Positions 8,183 through 17,601 are shown, numbered from the stretch's first letter. The stretch is DNA of 64,000 nucleotides from UBA2589 sp038120095 (GCA_038120095.1 JAYOKZ010000003.1:1-64000), one strand, 5' to 3'. The notes: a model not told the origin generated them from the sequence alone. Numbers and translations are program-made.

Positions 8183-9340
8183 TCAGATCGGTGAGCGTCT
8201 GCGGATGCGGAGGAAGGCCAGTCCCGTCAGGAGTGCGATGACCAGTGCAGTACCCGAACTGGCCGTTCGAGAGAGCGCAGGCCCCGGCTCGTCGACCCCG
8301 ATCGTACGATCGACCCAGCTCACGACCCAGTCCCCGAGCGGGACACCGAAGGATCGTTGGAAGGCCGTCCGGACGTCCTGATCCGAGGTCCAGAACGCGC
8401 GGAACGCGTCCGCACCGAACTCCTGCTCCAGGTCGTGGAACATGTATTCCTCGTCGTGGAGCACTTGGCTTCCGGCACCCCATGTACCGATCGACATGAC
8501 CGGTGAGGTTCGTACGACACGCAGATCCCGGGCGAGGCTTGGGTTCACCTCGGCGGGGGTCATGACCAATGCCTCACACGCCTCGGCGTACCCTGCGAGG
8601 CATCGGTCACCCGAAAGTGTCCGGGTCGCCGTGCTGAAGCCGGAGAATCCGAGCAGCGAGCGACGGCCGGCCAGTAGCGGGAGCGGGACCTCGGATTCGC
8701 CGTATTCTCCGGCCAGTGCGATTCCTCCTTCAGCGAGCCATGCACCGATCTCGGGGCCGGGCATACCGTAACGAAGAAACGGCCTGCACATCCCTGCCAC
8801 GCCCGCCATCGGGCGAACATGGCTCTGCCCCGAAAGCGTGGTGGCGAGCGTACGCGCGACTTCGTCGGGTTTGTGGACCCGCACCTGGAGACAGTAGTCG
8901 CGATTCTCGAGGGACCCGACAAAGAGCTCCGTGCGGTCCCTCGCGGAGATGCCCATGTCCGCTTCCCGGTTCTGCTCGCTCGACTGCAGGACATATCCGA
9001 AGACCATATCGGATGCCCGGACGGCTTCCACCTCGTCCCGGATCAGCCTCTCCAGCCGGGTGACCTGATCGGCGTTGAGCCCAACGTCCGGATACAGGAA
9101 GGCGACGCCGTCCCGGGCCATGGCGAGGGAAAGCGGGGCGAGCGAGTCCGACCACTGCACTCTCCGCAGAGCCTCGGCGGTGACCCGGAATTCCTCGTTC
9201 AAGGCAGCAGCCCGGATCATCTCGGCGGGCCTCGTCCGAGCCTCGGGTGCGGGGAAGGGGGCGAGCGGAAGACGCCATGCAGCGACGATGGCGGCACCCG
9301 TCAGGGTCGCGGTCAGCCAGAGCTTCATCCCATGCGCCAT
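8183..9340 (-). CDS. unrecognised membrane-anchored protein, last gene of GntR-ABC operon
   Basis: Protein of 385 residues from the ATG at 9340, preceded by CTGAGGAG as ribosome binding site and overlapping the preceding gene by 16 bases. It has an N-terminal hydrophobic helix (LWLTATLTGAAIVAAW), a large extracytoplasmic domain with several Cys residues, and a C-terminal helix (ALVIALLTGLAFLRI) followed by Arg residues. Near the C-terminus, EYMFHDLEQEFGADAFRAFW followed by a paired-helix segment ending GVPLGDWVVSW resembles the helical second half of gluzincin (Peptidase_MA-like) metalloproteases. No HExxH motif is present. Function unknown; the context suggests an accessory of the ABC system upstream. 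Confidence 0.82.
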   Translation of the reverse strand: MAHGMKLWLTATLTGAAIVAAWRLPLAPFPAPEARTRPAEMIRAAALNEEFRVTAEALRRVQWSDSLAPLSLAMARDGVAFLYPDVGLNADQVTRLERLIRDEVEAVRASDMVFGYVLQSSEQNREADMGISARDRTELFVGSLENRDYCLQVRVHKPDEVARTLATTLSGQSHVRPMAGVAGMCRPFLRYGMPGPEIGAWLAEGGIALAGEYGESEVPLPLLAGRRSLLGFSGFSTATRTLSGDRCLAGYAEACEALVMTPAEVNPSLARDLRVVRTSPVMSIGTWGAGSQVLHDEEYMFHDLEQEFGADAFRAFWTSDQDVRTAFQRSFGVPLGDWVVSWVDRTIGVDEPGPALSRTASSGTALVIALLTGLAFLRIRRRSPI

Positions 9341-10551
9341 CGGGTACTCCTCAGGGCGAAGGCGGAGAAGACGAGGAACCAGACGATGGCCAACGCGCTG
9401 TTCGGGATGAGCCTGGCGAACGCCTCCGGGCGATGTGCCAGGATCGCGTCGCGCCATCCGGTCGCCAGATCTCGGATGGGCTGCCGTGACGCATGCTCCA
9501 GCGCTTCGATGGATGTCATGGCCGGCTCCTCGAAGAGGCGCTCCCATGCTCCCGGGCCGCCCTGCGCCACCGCGTACGCGACGAAGGACTCCCGTATCGG
9601 CGCGACCATGGGAGCCAGGTCCAGATCCTCGCGAATGAGGAGATCATCGCACGTTGCCGTTTCGCCTCCGTCGACGCAGTCGCGCCAGGGATCCAGAGTT
9701 CCGCGTGTCAGTCGGTGTACCATCGTCCGGGCGACGATGGCACGCCGCTCTTCGGGCGTGTACCACTGAGCGATGAGTTGTCGCCGTGCGCGTTCGTGGC
9801 GTGTGAGCTGCGCGTCGAATGCGGCGTCGTTCCTCGACTCGTCAAGCCGCGGAGGGTTCGGCAGGGTGAGGCCAAGTCCGCTGATGCACTCCGCGATCAT
9901 CCCTTCGAGACACGCTCGTGTCGAACGCGACTCGGCCGTCGCGATCATGCGGTAGACACGCTCGTGGGAGGGCGCCAGGAAGGCGTTACCCGAGACCCAC
10001 GCCCCGACCGCGGCTCCACTTCCAATCAGATCGTCGTTGAGAGTCGATGCGATCGTATGGCGAATGGACTGTTTCACCCTCGAGCGCAGAATCCACCGGG
10101 AGTTGAGCTCGATCGGTCGGGCGTGGTCCGAGAGGTAGATCGGATCCCTTTGCTCGGACCACCGGAAGCTGAACCACGCACGTAGCAGTTCTTCGCTGGT
10201 CTGAATGTCCGAAAAGTGTTCTTCCCATACCTCCTCGAAGAACCCCCGCGCGAGTTCCACCTGATCGATCGGCGTCACGATCCGCATCATGCCGACGTTG
10301 ATCGTATCGACGGAAGACACAGCAGCTGCCGCCGAGCGGCGGAGGGCTGCATCCCGGGCCTCACGGACCCTTGCCGCTTCGAGGGCAGCCTGTCGTCTGG
10401 GACGGAGCTCATCCAGGCGAGCCCTCAGTTCGTCGGCACCGGGCGTGGACGTCGTCTGACGGGCGGCCACGTTCTGGGCCGGGAGCAGGAGCGCAAGTGC
10501 CATGCTCAGCGCGATCATCACCCTTCCTGCCGGGCCGGTGAACTCAGACAT
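9325..10551 (-). CDS. unrecognised exported membrane-anchored protein of GntR-ABC operon
   Basis: Protein of 408 residues with a signal-like N-terminus (VMIALSMALALLLPAQ), a large soluble domain and a C-terminal transmembrane helix (NSALAIVWFLVFSAFAL) ending in basic residues. The segment SFVAYAVAQGGPGAWERLF, followed by IEALEHASRQPIRDLATGW, resembles the C-terminal helical part of Peptidase_MA-type gluzincins, but no HExxH zinc motif is seen. The same architecture (helix, soluble domain, gluzincin-like tail, helix) is repeated in the next gene, with which it overlaps. It starts 8 bases inside the permease gene, so all three are probably translated together. Function unknown. Confidence 0.82.
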   Translation of the reverse strand: MSEFTGPAGRVMIALSMALALLLPAQNVAARQTTSTPGADELRARLDELRPRRQAALEAARVREARDAALRRSAAAAVSSVDTINVGMMRIVTPIDQVELARGFFEEVWEEHFSDIQTSEELLRAWFSFRWSEQRDPIYLSDHARPIELNSRWILRSRVKQSIRHTIASTLNDDLIGSGAAVGAWVSGNAFLAPSHERVYRMIATAESRSTRACLEGMIAECISGLGLTLPNPPRLDESRNDAAFDAQLTRHERARRQLIAQWYTPEERRAIVARTMVHRLTRGTLDPWRDCVDGGETATCDDLLIREDLDLAPMVAPIRESFVAYAVAQGGPGAWERLFEEPAMTSIEALEHASRQPIRDLATGWRDAILAHRPEAFARLIPNSALAIVWFLVFSAFALRSTRWRMG

Positions 10552-11230
10552 CGATCAGGGACCAGTTGCCGGTGAAGACTTCGAACGGGCCGGGGGCATG
10601 CATGAGCCAATTGATGATTTCTTCCACGACGACCACCTGTTCGAAGTAGAGGAAGTAGGTGCTCAAGACGTCGTTTGCGATGAGTCCGAAAAACATCAAA
10701 CCGAGGCAGCTCCCGACGACCCACGCGGTCGTGCGGATCGTTCCGGCGGCCAGCGCGAACCACACCGAGTACGAGATCAGGGTCGCGAGGAGAAAGCGAA
10801 TCGAGAGCTCGTTGGGGTAGGCCTTCAACCCGGTCGGCAGGTCGATCGAAGCCGCGGCGAGGTGGGCGCCGACCCACATCGCTGCGGCAGGGGCTGCGCA
10901 GAGCGTGACGCCCGCGAGGAGCTTCTTCAGTGTGTACTCCCATCGCGTCATCGGAAGCGAGAGGGCGTACACGTGCTTCAGCTGGTGGTCCCAGTTCCAC
11001 GCAGAGAGGGCCAGAACGACCCCGACTCCGAGTGCAAGGAGGGGAAACAGCGGGAGCCACGAGTCGAACGCCGCAATGAAACGGTAGGCATCCACGCTCG
11101 CTGTGTTGCGGCCGACCGGCCTTCCGAGGCCCTCGACGGCGATGATCGGCAACGCGAACGAAGCTACGATCGCGAGGGCCAGACCGGGGCGTGCCTGCTT
11201 CCAGTGCAGGAACAGCATGGATTTGAACAT
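10544..11230 (-). CDS. ABC-2-type transporter permease subunit
   Basis: Protein of 228 residues with about six hydrophobic segments, a short cytoplasmic N-terminus (MFKSMLFLHWKQARPGL) and a conserved-looking loop (LPMTRWEYTLKKLLAG) of the kind seen in ABC-2 and YtrC/D-type permeases before the third helix. It follows the ATPase gene by 3 bases and overlaps the next gene by 8. The transported substrate is unknown. GntR/YtrA-linked ABC systems often respond to envelope stress or cell-wall antibiotics, but that is family knowledge and not visible here. Confidence 0.82.
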   Translation of the reverse strand: MFKSMLFLHWKQARPGLALAIVASFALPIIAVEGLGRPVGRNTASVDAYRFIAAFDSWLPLFPLLALGVGVVLALSAWNWDHQLKHVYALSLPMTRWEYTLKKLLAGVTLCAAPAAAMWVGAHLAAASIDLPTGLKAYPNELSIRFLLATLISYSVWFALAAGTIRTTAWVVGSCLGLMFFGLIANDVLSTYFLYFEQVVVVEEIINWLMHAPGPFEVFTGNWSLIDV

Positions 11231-11233
11231 GGC

Positions 11234-12145
11234 TCAGGTCCGTGGTTCGGATTCGGGACGAGATGATCGAAGGAGCTCGACAAAGCCCTCCTCCAGGTCG
11301 AGGTCGATGACGTCGCGCAGGGTGGCTCCGATGCTTTGGAAGTACGCGCTCATTCCGGACTCCCAATCACGCACGATCCACGTTTCGAGGGATTCCTGGC
11401 CCTCATCACGCGATCGGGCGAGGAGCGTAAACGGGGTGTCGCCCGGTTGCTCGGGAGGCTGGCCTACCCGGAGGCGCTTGATTCCGTTCTTGAAATGCTG
11501 CATCGGGAGCTGGGCGATGAGCCGCCCGCCGTCCATGACTCCGACCCAGTCGCAGATGCGCTCGAGTTCGTGGACGAGATGACTGGAGATGAAGACGGTA
11601 GCATGCCGCTCGGAGACGTAGTCGAGAACTGCTCTGAGCACGTCTCGCCGGACAACCGGATCGAGACCGTCCGTGGGCTCGTCGAGAACGAGCAGATCGG
11701 GTCGCTGTGAGAGAGCGAGGAGAAGCAGGAGCTTTCCCGTTTCCCCCTTCGACATCCGCGAAATCTTCCGATCGACATCGATGCGGAGCCGAGTCAGAAG
11801 TTCCCTGCACCACCCCTGGTCCCAGTTGTCGTAGAACGTCGAATGGACTCTGATCTGCTCATCGACCGTGAGCGCAGGGTAGATGTGCGGCCGCTCGGGG
11901 ACGTATCCCACTCGGGAAAGGATCGTCTTCATGTGGCGGGGCACCGGGAGGCCCAGAACGGAGATGCTGCCCCGGTCCGGCTTCATCATCCCCATGAACA
12001 TTCTGATGGTCGTCGTTTTCCCGGAGCCGTTCGGTCCCAGAAATCCGTAGATGGACCCCTTCGGGACGCTCATCGAGATGTCGCGGAGCGCGAATGAGCT
12101 TCCGGCCCTCCAGCTCACGTCTCTCAGTTCGATCGCGTTATTCAC
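11234..12145 (-). CDS. ABC transporter ATP-binding protein
   Basis: Protein of 303 residues powering the neighbouring permease. Walker A (GPNGSGKTTT), a signature variant MSKGE in place of LSGGQ, Walker B with catalytic Glu (LLVLDEPTDGLDP) and the switch His (FISSHL) are all present. The C-terminal 90 residues form a separate small domain, as in CcmA-type ATPases. The start chosen is GTG at 12145, which overlaps the GntR stop as GTGAATAA. Longer in-frame starts lie inside the GntR gene and add unrelated sequence. The overlap implies translational coupling to the regulator. Confidence 0.93.
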   Translation of the reverse strand: MNNAIELRDVSWRAGSSFALRDISMSVPKGSIYGFLGPNGSGKTTTIRMFMGMMKPDRGSISVLGLPVPRHMKTILSRVGYVPERPHIYPALTVDEQIRVHSTFYDNWDQGWCRELLTRLRIDVDRKISRMSKGETGKLLLLLALSQRPDLLVLDEPTDGLDPVVRRDVLRAVLDYVSERHATVFISSHLVHELERICDWVGVMDGGRLIAQLPMQHFKNGIKRLRVGQPPEQPGDTPFTLLARSRDEGQESLETWIVRDWESGMSAYFQSIGATLRDVIDLDLEEGFVELLRSSRPESEPRT

Positions 12146-12563
12146 GGATGCCAGCGCCGGTCTCGGTGTGGAAGGCCGACGCGAGTTCGTCGGTCCCGAT
12201 GCCCAGTCGTGCTGCGTCCGCGAGGAGTCGTTGAACGAGCTGGCGAGCTCTGGCGGCACGTTCCTCGTCCTTCAAGTGGTCGGACAGCTCCTGAACGAAG
12301 CTGCCCTGCCCGTGTCGCAGTTCCACGAAGCCGTCTGAGGCGAGATCCCGATACGCCTGGACGACCGTCGCAGGATTCACCCTGAGTTCCCTGGCCAGCT
12401 TCCGTACGGACGGCAGGGGGTCACCCGCTTTCAGGTCGCCCGCAGCGATCGCCACTCGGACTCGGGCGGCGATCTGCTCGTATAGTGGCGTCGGGCGGCG
12501 TGGATCGATGTCATCCCACATGCACAGCTGCTCCGTCGAGACCGCCACGACCCCCATGCTCAT
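12138..12563 (-). CDS. GntR-family regulator, YtrA type
   Basis: Protein of up to 141 residues with a GntR winged helix-turn-helix (RRPTPLYEQIAARVRVAI through RVNPATVVQAYRDLASDGFVELRHGQGSFV) and only a short helical C-terminus. This size class is the YtrA subfamily, whose members usually repress the ABC transporter operon in which they lie. Alternative starts exist at 12557 and 12521; the last has a better GGAG ribosome binding site and would shorten the N-terminus by 14 residues. It heads the five-gene minus-strand operon. No operator palindrome was identified with confidence in the 223-bp spacer shared with the divergent M24 peptidase gene. Confidence 0.9.
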   Translation of the reverse strand: MSMGVVAVSTEQLCMWDDIDPRRPTPLYEQIAARVRVAIAAGDLKAGDPLPSVRKLARELRVNPATVVQAYRDLASDGFVELRHGQGSFVQELSDHLKDEERAARARQLVQRLLADAARLGIGTDELASAFHTETGAGIRE

Positions 12564-12786
12564 GGGCGTCGGGCGTGATGCTGTGTCACAAGACCGATAC
12601 AGTGGCCGTCCGGATGCCGTGGTGCAAGCCGCGCGCCCGAGACGGGCCGTTGCGATCGGAGGCAGGAGCGGGACTCCGGTTTCCGCAACGGAAGCCGCAC
12701 CGGGCAGCGAGGGCGCGTTTCACTCGAGCAGCGATTAGCTTCGAGTTCGCTGCACAAGACTCCTTGATCTCTCGACACGCACCGAC

Positions 12787-14172
12787 ATGCCGATTTCAAC
12801 GTCGCAAAGCGTATTTGCCTGCGTCCTCGCCACGCTCCTGACCACAGCTCCGCTTGTCGCTCAGGCGCCCGTCCATGTGCCCGTCGACGCACCCGCGCGC
12901 TACCACCCCCTGCCGTCGCTTCGTGAGCAGGCCGTGGAGCAGCAGGAGTGGTTGCGACTTCGTCTGACACGGGTCTTGCCCGCACTGATGGCCGAGTACG
13001 ACGTCGACATGTGGATCCTTTCCATGCGGGAGTACGGCGAAGATCCGGTGTTTCGCGCCATCGCGGCCCCGACGACGTTCGCGGCTCGGCGTCGGTCCAT
13101 CTACGTCTTCACCCGTCAGGATGACGGTACCATCGAGCGTCTCGCGCTGGGCGGCACGAGTCAGGGCGGGGTCTTCGAAGCGTTCCGGTCGACGCGCCCG
13201 GCGCCCACCCAGCCCACGGCCGAGCTGGTGGGGAACGAGCAGTGGAATCTGCTGCGTGAAATGGTCGAGGACCGGGATCCGGGAAATATCGTGTTGAACA
13301 TCGATCCGGTCTGGGCTTTTTCGGACGGCCTCGGGGCCGGAGAGGCCGAAGCGCTTCTCGAAGCGCTGGGTGAGGAATACGCGGGTCGGGTGAAGCGAGA
13401 GCCGCGACTCGCGATGAACTACATCTCGCTCCGGCTCCCGGAGATGATGCCGAGATACCGGAAGATCGAAGAAAGCGTGCACGCACTGATCTCGGAGGCG
13501 TTCTCGAATTCCGTGATCACTCCCGGTGTAACCACCACCGAAGATGTCGTCTGGTGGATGCGTCAGAAGCTCAGGGACCTCGGTTACACCACCTGGTTCC
13601 AGACGTCCGTGGATGTTCAGCGCGCGGGGGAGATTCCCTCGTCAGGGCCGGTGGTGATCCAGCCCGGAGATCTTCTCTGGACCGATTTCGGCGTGGTCGC
13701 CATGAATCTGCATACCGACACGCAGCACCTGGGGTATGTCCTGCGCGAGGGCGAGACGGATGCCCCTGACGGGCTCAAGCAGTGCCTTGCCAACTCCAAC
13801 CGACTGCAGGACATCCTGCTCGAGCACATGGAGCCCGGGCTGTCGGGCAACGAGGTTCTCGCGAATACGCTGGACCAGATGCGATCCGAGGGAATCAACG
13901 GAACGGTGTACACGCACCCCATCGGAGATCACGGTCACGGCGCGGGGCCGCTCATCGGCCGGTGGGATGCGCAGGAAGGTGTTCCGGTGCGTGGAGATGC
14001 GACCATGCTCCCCAACGTCTGGCACTCGATCGAGCTGCAGGCCACGACGCCCATACCGGAGTGGGGCGGCAAGCCGGCGTCGTGCCGACAGGAAGAGGAG
14101 GCATATCTGGACGAAGACGGAGATCGTCACTGGGTCTACCGGCGCCAGAGCCGCCTTCACCTAGTCTGGTAA
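12787..14172 (+). CDS. exported M24-family metallopeptidase (Xaa-Pro aminopeptidase-like)
   Basis: Protein of 461 residues with a signal peptide (VFACVLATLLTTAPLVAQ). An N-terminal creatinase-like domain covers about 40-220 and the pita-bread catalytic domain about 225-450. Candidate dinuclear metal ligands are all retained: D300 (LLWTDFG), D311 (LHTDTQHLG), a His in GDHGHGAGP (381-387), E416 (HSIELQAT) and a Glu of RQEEEAY (436-438). It probably cleaves N-terminal residues from peptides in the periplasm. The substrate is not defined by the sequence. The gene is divergent from the GntR operon and is followed by a MATE exporter 39 bp downstream. Confidence 0.9.
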   Translation: MPISTSQSVFACVLATLLTTAPLVAQAPVHVPVDAPARYHPLPSLREQAVEQQEWLRLRLTRVLPALMAEYDVDMWILSMREYGEDPVFRAIAAPTTFAARRRSIYVFTRQDDGTIERLALGGTSQGGVFEAFRSTRPAPTQPTAELVGNEQWNLLREMVEDRDPGNIVLNIDPVWAFSDGLGAGEAEALLEALGEEYAGRVKREPRLAMNYISLRLPEMMPRYRKIEESVHALISEAFSNSVITPGVTTTEDVVWWMRQKLRDLGYTTWFQTSVDVQRAGEIPSSGPVVIQPGDLLWTDFGVVAMNLHTDTQHLGYVLREGETDAPDGLKQCLANSNRLQDILLEHMEPGLSGNEVLANTLDQMRSEGINGTVYTHPIGDHGHGAGPLIGRWDAQEGVPVRGDATMLPNVWHSIELQATTPIPEWGGKPASCRQEEEAYLDEDGDRHWVYRRQSRLHLVW

Positions 14173-14211
14173 GCGGGCGGCGCGGCACCCCATCCTGACG
14201 AGGAACTCGAC

Positions 14212-15660
14212 ATGAGCCGGGAGGGAGACGGGGCCGGGAAGAACGGAGGGGCACCCCGGAAGTCGAAGGCGTTCGATCGCTCGATCGTCGAGGGCCCGAT
14301 TCGCGGTGCGGTATGGAAGCTCGCGTGGCCCACCATGCTTCAAAACATCATCGGTGGGCTCCAGGGCATCATCGATCATGCGATGGTGGGGAATTACGTC
14401 GGGTACGTCGGCAATGCCGCGATCGGCGTTTCGTGGCAGATCTTCCTCGTGGTCATCGTCTTCATATCGTCGCTGTTCACCGGCATGGGTGTTCTCGTCG
14501 CCCGCTTCACCGGTGCCGACGAGCCCGATAAGGTGAACCGCACCGTCTATCAGGCGTTCCTCACCGCTCTGATGATGGTCGGCTTCATCCTGGCGCCGCT
14601 CGGCTGGCTTCTCTCGCCCATGCTGCTCGACCTCGTGAACGCGACAGCGGAGGTTCAGGCGGAGGCCCTCCCGTACCTGCGCACCATGTTCGTCTTCTCG
14701 TTCGGGATGCTCCTCTTCTTCATGTTTTCGGGTGCGCTGCGGTCGGCGGGTGACGCTCAGACCCCCATGCGGCTCGGGATCGCGATGACGCTGCTCAACA
14801 TCGCGCTGAACGTGGTACTGATCCGGGGCCTGGGCCCCATCCCGGCACTCGGAACCCTCGGAGCCGCTCTCGGCACCGTCATCGCCGGCGCGGTCGTCTC
14901 CGTGTATGCGCTGGCAAATCTCTTCGCCGGACGTTGGGTCGTGGCATTCCACCGCGGAATGCAATGGGGCCCGGACTGGGCCATCATTCGGGAGCTCTTT
15001 CGTTTCGGGCTTCCGACCGGGATCCAGGGCGTGGCGATGAACGTGGGTGGTGTTCTACTCCTCGCCTTCATCGGATCGCTTGCGGCGAGTGCTCAGGCTC
15101 AGGCCGCGTACGTGGTCAGCTATACCCAGCTCTTCTCCTTCATCACGTGGACGTCCGTCGGCATCATGGGTGCGACGGCAGCGGTTGCGGGGCAGAACCT
15201 GGGTGCAGGTCGGCCTGACAGGACCGCAAAGTCGGTGAATGTCGCTGCCGGCTTCGGGCTGTCCCTGGCGGCCGCCATCGGCGTGGCCTTCCTCCTGCTG
15301 CCCAGTCAGCTGCTCAGCATCTTCGGCATGGATGATCCGATCGTCCTCGAGTTGGCGGTCGAGCTGCTCCGTTATCTGGCCGTATCAGGCCTCTTCATCA
15401 CGGTCGCCCTTGCGTATACCGGGGGGCTGCAGGGGACGGGTGACACGAAGAGTCCCATGTACATCTCGATCGTCTCTCAGCTCATGATCCCACTCGGGAT
15501 GTGCTGGGCCATCAGCACCGTCTCGACCCTCGATCCTCACGAGATCTGGCTGGCGATCGTGGTCGGTCACTTTTCGCGGGCGTCATTGAGCATCCTCGCG
15601 TTTCGACGCGGACGCTGGCGGGACATCCGTGTCGAGATCGACGGAGCCGCTTCGGCCTGA
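14212..15660 (+). CDS. MATE-family multidrug/toxin exporter
   Basis: Protein of 482 residues with about twelve hydrophobic segments in two similar halves, the hallmark of MATE cation antiporters. The N-terminal half begins IRGAVWKLAWPTMLQNIIGG and includes SALRSAGDAQTPMRLGIAM. The second half repeats the pattern (FRFGLPTGIQGVAMNVGG, then GGLQGTGDTKSPMYISI). MATE proteins export drugs or metabolites using Na+ or H+ gradients across the inner membrane. The substrate is unknown. It lies 39 bp after the M24 peptidase gene and 88 bp before the EVE gene, so cotranscription is plausible. Confidence 0.92.
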   Translation: MSREGDGAGKNGGAPRKSKAFDRSIVEGPIRGAVWKLAWPTMLQNIIGGLQGIIDHAMVGNYVGYVGNAAIGVSWQIFLVVIVFISSLFTGMGVLVARFTGADEPDKVNRTVYQAFLTALMMVGFILAPLGWLLSPMLLDLVNATAEVQAEALPYLRTMFVFSFGMLLFFMFSGALRSAGDAQTPMRLGIAMTLLNIALNVVLIRGLGPIPALGTLGAALGTVIAGAVVSVYALANLFAGRWVVAFHRGMQWGPDWAIIRELFRFGLPTGIQGVAMNVGGVLLLAFIGSLAASAQAQAAYVVSYTQLFSFITWTSVGIMGATAAVAGQNLGAGRPDRTAKSVNVAAGFGLSLAAAIGVAFLLLPSQLLSIFGMDDPIVLELAVELLRYLAVSGLFITVALAYTGGLQGTGDTKSPMYISIVSQLMIPLGMCWAISTVSTLDPHEIWLAIVVGHFSRASLSILAFRRGRWRDIRVEIDGAASA

Positions 15661-15748
15661 TCCGAGGCCGTATCACACCTCGCGGCGGCACCGTTCGCCC
15701 CCCATTATGCCCGTCCCAGATCACCCTCAACGGGAATCGGGCGCACCG

Positions 15749-16216
15749 ATGGCGAAGCAATACTGGCTGATGAAGTCCGAGCCGTACGTCTATTCGATCG
15801 ATGACCTCGAAAACGATGGATCGACGTGCTGGGAAGGCGTTCGGAACTATCAGGCGCGCAATAACATGCGGGCCATGAATGTGGGGGACGAAGTCCTCTA
15901 CTACCACTCGAATGCGAAGCCGCCCGGCGTGGTCGGAGTCGCTCGTGTGAGCCGGGAGGCCTACCCGGATCACTTCGCATTCGACAAGAACCACAAGTAC
16001 TTCGATCCGAAGTCGGACCCGGAGAACCCGCGATGGTTCATGGTCGACATCGAATTCGTCTCGAAAGTGAAGGATGTCGATGAGCCTCTCTCGCTGAACG
16101 AGATCAAGGCGGACGAGAAGCTCGCCGACATGGAGCTCGTGCGGTACGGACGCCTGTCCGTGCAATCCGTGAAGAAGGTGGAGTTCACCCGCGTGAAGAA
16201 GCTGGCCGGGCTTTGA
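15749..16216 (+). CDS. EVE domain protein
   Basis: Protein of 155 residues consisting of one EVE (PUA-like) domain. The N-terminal KQYWLMKSEPYVYSIDDL and the following WEGVRNYQARNNMRAM are the standard EVE signature, with GDEVLYYHSN and VGVARVSREAYPD after it. EVE domains bind modified bases in DNA or RNA. Stand-alone forms (thymocyte nuclear protein 1 type) are common but poorly understood. The ATG at 15749 fits the family start; an upstream ATG at 15707 is possible. Its stop overlaps the start of the next gene as TGATG. Confidence 0.92.
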   Translation: MAKQYWLMKSEPYVYSIDDLENDGSTCWEGVRNYQARNNMRAMNVGDEVLYYHSNAKPPGVVGVARVSREAYPDHFAFDKNHKYFDPKSDPENPRWFMVDIEFVSKVKDVDEPLSLNEIKADEKLADMELVRYGRLSVQSVKKVEFTRVKKLAGL

Positions 16217-17550
16217 TGCTCTCCCCCCGCCGGCGGAAGGACACGGGCCTTGCCCGGGTTCGGGCACGCCTCATCCGCGAGGGAACGGTACGGTGGGTGC
16301 TTGTGGCCTTCGCTCTGGGGGTGATGCTCCTTCTGTTCGTTGGGCTTGCTGCCGGGCAGAACGTTCCGGACGCACGCGCGCTGGGTGTTCGCCTCACCGG
16401 CCAGCCGGGGCCGAACAACGCGATCACCGATGTCGCCGGAGTGGAAGTAGGACACGCGACCATCATCGAGGGCGACGGGCCTCTCGTCGTGGGTGAGGGT
16501 CCGGTGCGTACGGGTGTGACGGCGATCCTGCCGCGTGGACGTGAGGCCGGAGATTCGGTGTTTGCGGCGTGGTTCAGTCTGAATGGCAACGGCGAGATGA
16601 CGGGCACGACGTGGATCGAGCACTCCGGCATCCTCGAAGGCCCGATCATGATCACCAACACTCACAGCGTGGGGATTGTTCGTGATGCGGTGATCGCGTG
16701 GCAGCGGGACCGGGATCCCACCTTTCTCTGGGCTCTCCCCGTCGTTGCCGAGACGTATGACGGAAGTCTGAACGACATCAACGGGTTTCACGTGACGGCC
16801 GAGCACACCTTCGCTGCTCTGGACGGTGCTCGTGGCGGTGTGGTCGAGCAGGGTTCAGTCGGAGGAGGCACAGGCATGAGGTGCCACGGGTTCAAGGGTG
16901 GAATCGGTTCGGCCTCGCGACAGGTGGGCGTCTACACCGTTGGGATTCTCGTGCAATGCAACCAGGGATTGAGGCAGGATCTGCGCATCGCGGGTGCACC
17001 TGTGGGTGAGTTGATGACGGAGCCCTCGGCCTGCTATTCCGATCGCTCGATTCCGGCCGCACTGCGCAGGCAGGGTGTGCCCTGGTGCCCCGGAGTTGGC
17101 GGGAGAGGCGCAGAGGACTCCGGTGGCCTGCTCGAATCCATTCCCGAAGGCGCCGGTTCGATCATCATCGTGCTTGCGACCGATGCACCGCTCCTGCCGA
17201 CCCAGATCAAGCGTCTGGTGACACGAACGACCATGGGGCTGGCTCGGATGGGTGGGATGGGCTACAACGGATCCGGCGACATTTTCATCGGCTTTTCGAC
17301 GGCCAACCGGGTGGCGGCTGCGCAGCGCGACGACGCTGCAGCTCTGGAGATGCTCCCGAACGACGAGATCAACGGGCTGATTGCTGCCTCGGTTCATGCT
17401 ACGGAAGAAGCGATCCTCAACGCGATGCTTGCCGCCGAAACGCTGACGGGCATCAACGGCTACACGGTCCCTGCACTCCCGCAGGACCGTCTTCGCGGGA
17501 TCATGGCACGGATGAATGGAGCGGTTGAAGGAAACGGACCCCGTCACTGA
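16216..17550 (+). CDS. P1 (DmpA/BapA)-family aminopeptidase, membrane-anchored
   Basis: Protein of 444 residues. An Arg-rich start and one hydrophobic helix (about 27-47) predict membrane insertion or export. The remainder is a P1-family Ntn hydrolase that cleaves N-terminal residues of peptides, including beta-amino acids in BapA-type members. Conserved elements include GPNNAITDVAGVEVGH, TNTHSVGIVRDAV, GSVGGGTGM and the autoprocessing site GAGSIIIVLATDAPL, where S315 would become the N-terminal nucleophile of the small subunit. The ATG at 16216 shares a base with the EVE stop, indicating translational coupling. Conserved regions look intact. Confidence 0.93.
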   Translation: MLSPRRRKDTGLARVRARLIREGTVRWVLVAFALGVMLLLFVGLAAGQNVPDARALGVRLTGQPGPNNAITDVAGVEVGHATIIEGDGPLVVGEGPVRTGVTAILPRGREAGDSVFAAWFSLNGNGEMTGTTWIEHSGILEGPIMITNTHSVGIVRDAVIAWQRDRDPTFLWALPVVAETYDGSLNDINGFHVTAEHTFAALDGARGGVVEQGSVGGGTGMRCHGFKGGIGSASRQVGVYTVGILVQCNQGLRQDLRIAGAPVGELMTEPSACYSDRSIPAALRRQGVPWCPGVGGRGAEDSGGLLESIPEGAGSIIIVLATDAPLLPTQIKRLVTRTTMGLARMGGMGYNGSGDIFIGFSTANRVAAAQRDDAAALEMLPNDEINGLIAASVHATEEAILNAMLAAETLTGINGYTVPALPQDRLRGIMARMNGAVEGNGPRH

Positions 17551-17601
17551 CCTGCCACACACCGGGTGGGTCGCAGAGGACAGAACCAGGACGAAGAAGA
17601 G

